The translations under genes were made by a program, and so were the position numbers. A stretch of DNA of 53,395 nucleotides. It comes from Actinomycetota bacterium (lineage in GTDB: Bacteria > Actinomycetota > Actinomycetes > Actinomycetales > Dermatophilaceae). The stretch spans positions 1 through 53,395 of the forward strand of contig JAIUNK010000033.1 in assembly GCA_020161845.1 (NCBI GenBank), in the 5' to 3' direction. The notes below the pieces were generated by a model. It was not told the origin of the DNA. It saw nothing but the letters and a program-made list of their open reading frames with translations, and ran no database searches. Each line of letters begins with the position of its first letter. Position 1 is the first letter of the stretch. Positions 51,304 to 53,395 of the stretch are shown piece by piece.

Positions 51304-51633
51304 GTGAGCGAGCACGCGGGCCAACCGACGCACACCCATACCCACGCCGACGCCAATCGGGGCTGTTGCGGCGACTCTCCGGCCGCCCAGGAACGGGAGG
51401 CCCGCGCGCGCCGGCTTGGCGCGGCCACCGCGATCGCCGCTCTGGCCGTCGCCGTGCTGGGCGTCGTCATCGGCGGCTGGGTGGGTGCGACCCTGGTCCT
51501 GCTGGTGGCCGGTGGCATCGCGACCACGCTGCTGAGCTCGTGGTCCCGGCTGTCCCTGAACGAACGCCTGATGCGGGTTGCCGTGGTGCTCCTGCTCGTC
51601 GCCCTTGCGCTGGTACGGGCCATCCCGCGCTGA
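51304..51633 (+). CDS. Small two-helix membrane protein with His/Cys-rich N-terminus
   Basis: 109 residues from GTG at 51304; an ATG at 51256 would add 16 residues with no ribosome-binding site. The N-terminus SEHAGQPTHTHTHADANRGCC has six histidines and two adjacent cysteines, a likely metal-binding tail. A charged linker (EREARARRLG) precedes two or three hydrophobic segments (AATAIAALAVAVLGVVIGGW, ATLVLLVAGGIATTLLS, and a final MRVAVVLLLVALAL). Function unknown. Confidence 0.6.
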   Translation: MSEHAGQPTHTHTHADANRGCCGDSPAAQEREARARRLGAATAIAALAVAVLGVVIGGWVGATLVLLVAGGIATTLLSSWSRLSLNERLMRVAVVLLLVALALVRAIPR

Positions 51634-51708
51634 CCAGCCACTCTCCCGCGGGCCAGCCACTCTCCCGCGGACCAGCCACTCTCCCGCGGACCAGCCGCTC
51701 CCATGCTC
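51633..51708. repeat. 19-bp direct repeats after the small membrane gene
   Basis: The unit ACCAGCCACTCTCCCGCGG occurs three times, plus a degenerate fourth. It starts on the last base of the stop codon and is followed 25 bp later by copy 3 of the dispersed element. Confidence 0.75.
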
Positions 51709-51732
51709 ACCCTGTCGCGCCGAGGCATGACC

Positions 51733-51784
51733 GTTCGGCGCACGTCCCCTCATACCGTGGTATCGAAGACGGGGCGGTGAGCGG
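51733..51784. repeat. Dispersed palindromic element, copy 3
   Basis: GACCGTTCGGCGC, then GTCCCCTCATACCGTGGTAT, then GAAGACG and GCGGTGAGCGG. It shares both flanks with copy 1 and the core with copy 2. It lies between two convergent genes. Confidence 0.7.
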
Positions 51785-51799
51785 GGCCGCCGCGCAGGG

Positions 51800-52288
51800 T
51801 CAGGACGGTGGCTGGGGCGGCTCCTCCGCGAGGAGATCGCCGCCGGTCATGCGCAGTAGTTCAGCAAGGGTGGTGGACACCATCGTGAGCTCGTCCCCAC
51901 CCCCGGCCCAGATCACGCCGTAGCGCCCCAAGGACTCGTCCACGAGCGTGCGCAGCGGCGCCGGATGACCCACCGGCGCGACACCGCCGACCGCCTGTCC
52001 CGTCGCGGCGAGCACCACGTCCGGCGGAGCCAGGCTCACCTTCCGGGCACCCAGCGCGGCACGCAACCGCTGCGTCTTCACCCGCCGCCCGCCGCTGGCC
52101 AAGACCAGGACCGGGACTCCATCCGCGACGAAGACCAGGCTGTTCGCGATCGCTGCGGGCTCACAACCCAGTACCTCGGCCGCGGCGGCACTCGTCGGCA
52201 CAGGGGTGTCGAGGTGTCGAACCTCGCCAGCATGGCCCAGCTCGCGCAGAGCGGCTTCAACCAGGAGGACGGCAGCCGGATCAATCAC
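51800..52288 (-). CDS. YbaK/EbsC-type aminoacyl-tRNA deacylase
   Basis: 162 residues from GTG at 52288 (AAGGG upstream). Family signatures: TSAAAAEVLGCEPAAIANSLVF, the lysine in GGRRVKTQRL, and the GGVAPVGHPAPLRTLVDESL loop. Such trans-editing proteins hydrolyse mischarged tRNA, most often Cys-tRNA(Pro). The end of the protein is a short acidic/proline tail. It is 48 bp from argG, in the same direction. Confidence 0.88.
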   Translation of the reverse strand: MIDPAAVLLVEAALRELGHAGEVRHLDTPVPTSAAAAEVLGCEPAAIANSLVFVADGVPVLVLASGGRRVKTQRLRAALGARKVSLAPPDVVLAATGQAVGGVAPVGHPAPLRTLVDESLGRYGVIWAGGGDELTMVSTTLAELLRMTGGDLLAEEPPQPPS

Positions 52289-52336
52289 CCGAGAGCACCC
52301 TTCAACGAAGAACCTCCGACGAAAACTCGGCCACGA

Positions 52337-53395
<1,059 letters not shown>

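Overview
The window is chromosomal DNA from a very GC-rich actinobacterium. It is probably a member of the Micrococcales; a Dermatophilaceae-like genus is a guess, because I see no species-diagnostic marker. The backbone genes are typical of Actinobacteria: a glnA2-type glutamine synthetase, polyphosphate glucokinase, GuaB1, an RNase H/phosphatase fusion, Nif3, DUF3052, AceE, and a FasR-like regulator beside fabD-fabH-acpP-fabF. From memory, glnA2, RNase H, zinc ribbon, nif3, then ahpE, DUF3052, aceE, fasR and fabD follow the order of Rv2222c-Rv2243 in Mycobacterium tuberculosis.

Layout. 1-3.7 kb: start of glnA2, a BlaI/M56 sensor-repressor pair facing a PepSY membrane protein across a double operator, and an SRPBCC protein. 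3.8-8.7 kb: methionine aminopeptidase, ppgK, an MBL hydrolase, guaB1, and a flavin reductase carrying a collagen-like insertion. 8.8-17.2 kb: a Thr/Pro-rich surface protein, RNase P RNA, a HAD phosphatase, an RNB nuclease, YaaA, a candidate toxin-antitoxin pair, RNase H/phosphatase, zinc-ribbon protein, Nif3 and tRNA-Val. 17.3-28.7 kb: a catabolic island. 28.8-38.7 kb: peroxiredoxin, DUF3052, aceE, fasR, the fatty-acid synthase genes and DUF3145. 38.7-43.8 kb: an orphan small gene, rtcB, tRNA(CAT), an MGMT-sigma-MGMT operon, a truncated vapBC and tRNA-Asn. 43.8-53.4 kb: dnaG, dgt, a rhodanese, dusB, a secreted trypsin-like protease, a YbaK deacylase and the 3' part of a long-form argG.

The most interesting part is the island at 17.3-28.7 kb. 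It has two gene sets facing away from each other. On the minus strand are mtnA, a complete sugar ABC transporter and mtnK. On the plus strand are a GntR regulator, an aldolase-SDR fusion, a cupin, an LsrF-like thiolase and a FucA-like aldolase. Both promoters carry the same operator, GTTGTnnnACAAC. The genes suggest import of a 5-deoxypentose or 5-methylthioribose, phosphorylation by MtnK and isomerisation by MtnA. Oxidising C4 of 5-deoxyribulose 1-phosphate would give exactly the LsrF substrate, so an SDR-plus-LsrF branch could yield DHAP and acetyl-CoA in place of the known aldolase route to DHAP and acetaldehyde. This is inference from gene content and chemistry.

Other structure worth attention: a ~50-bp palindromic element (core CATACCGTGGTAT) occurs three times, once inside a coding linker; at least nine genes show a TAnnnT box 6-8 bp before the start codon, which suggests leaderless mRNAs; and the 3' end of a HAD gene overlaps the rnpB promoter and 5' end. 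I saw no CRISPR array, insertion sequence, prophage or replication origin.
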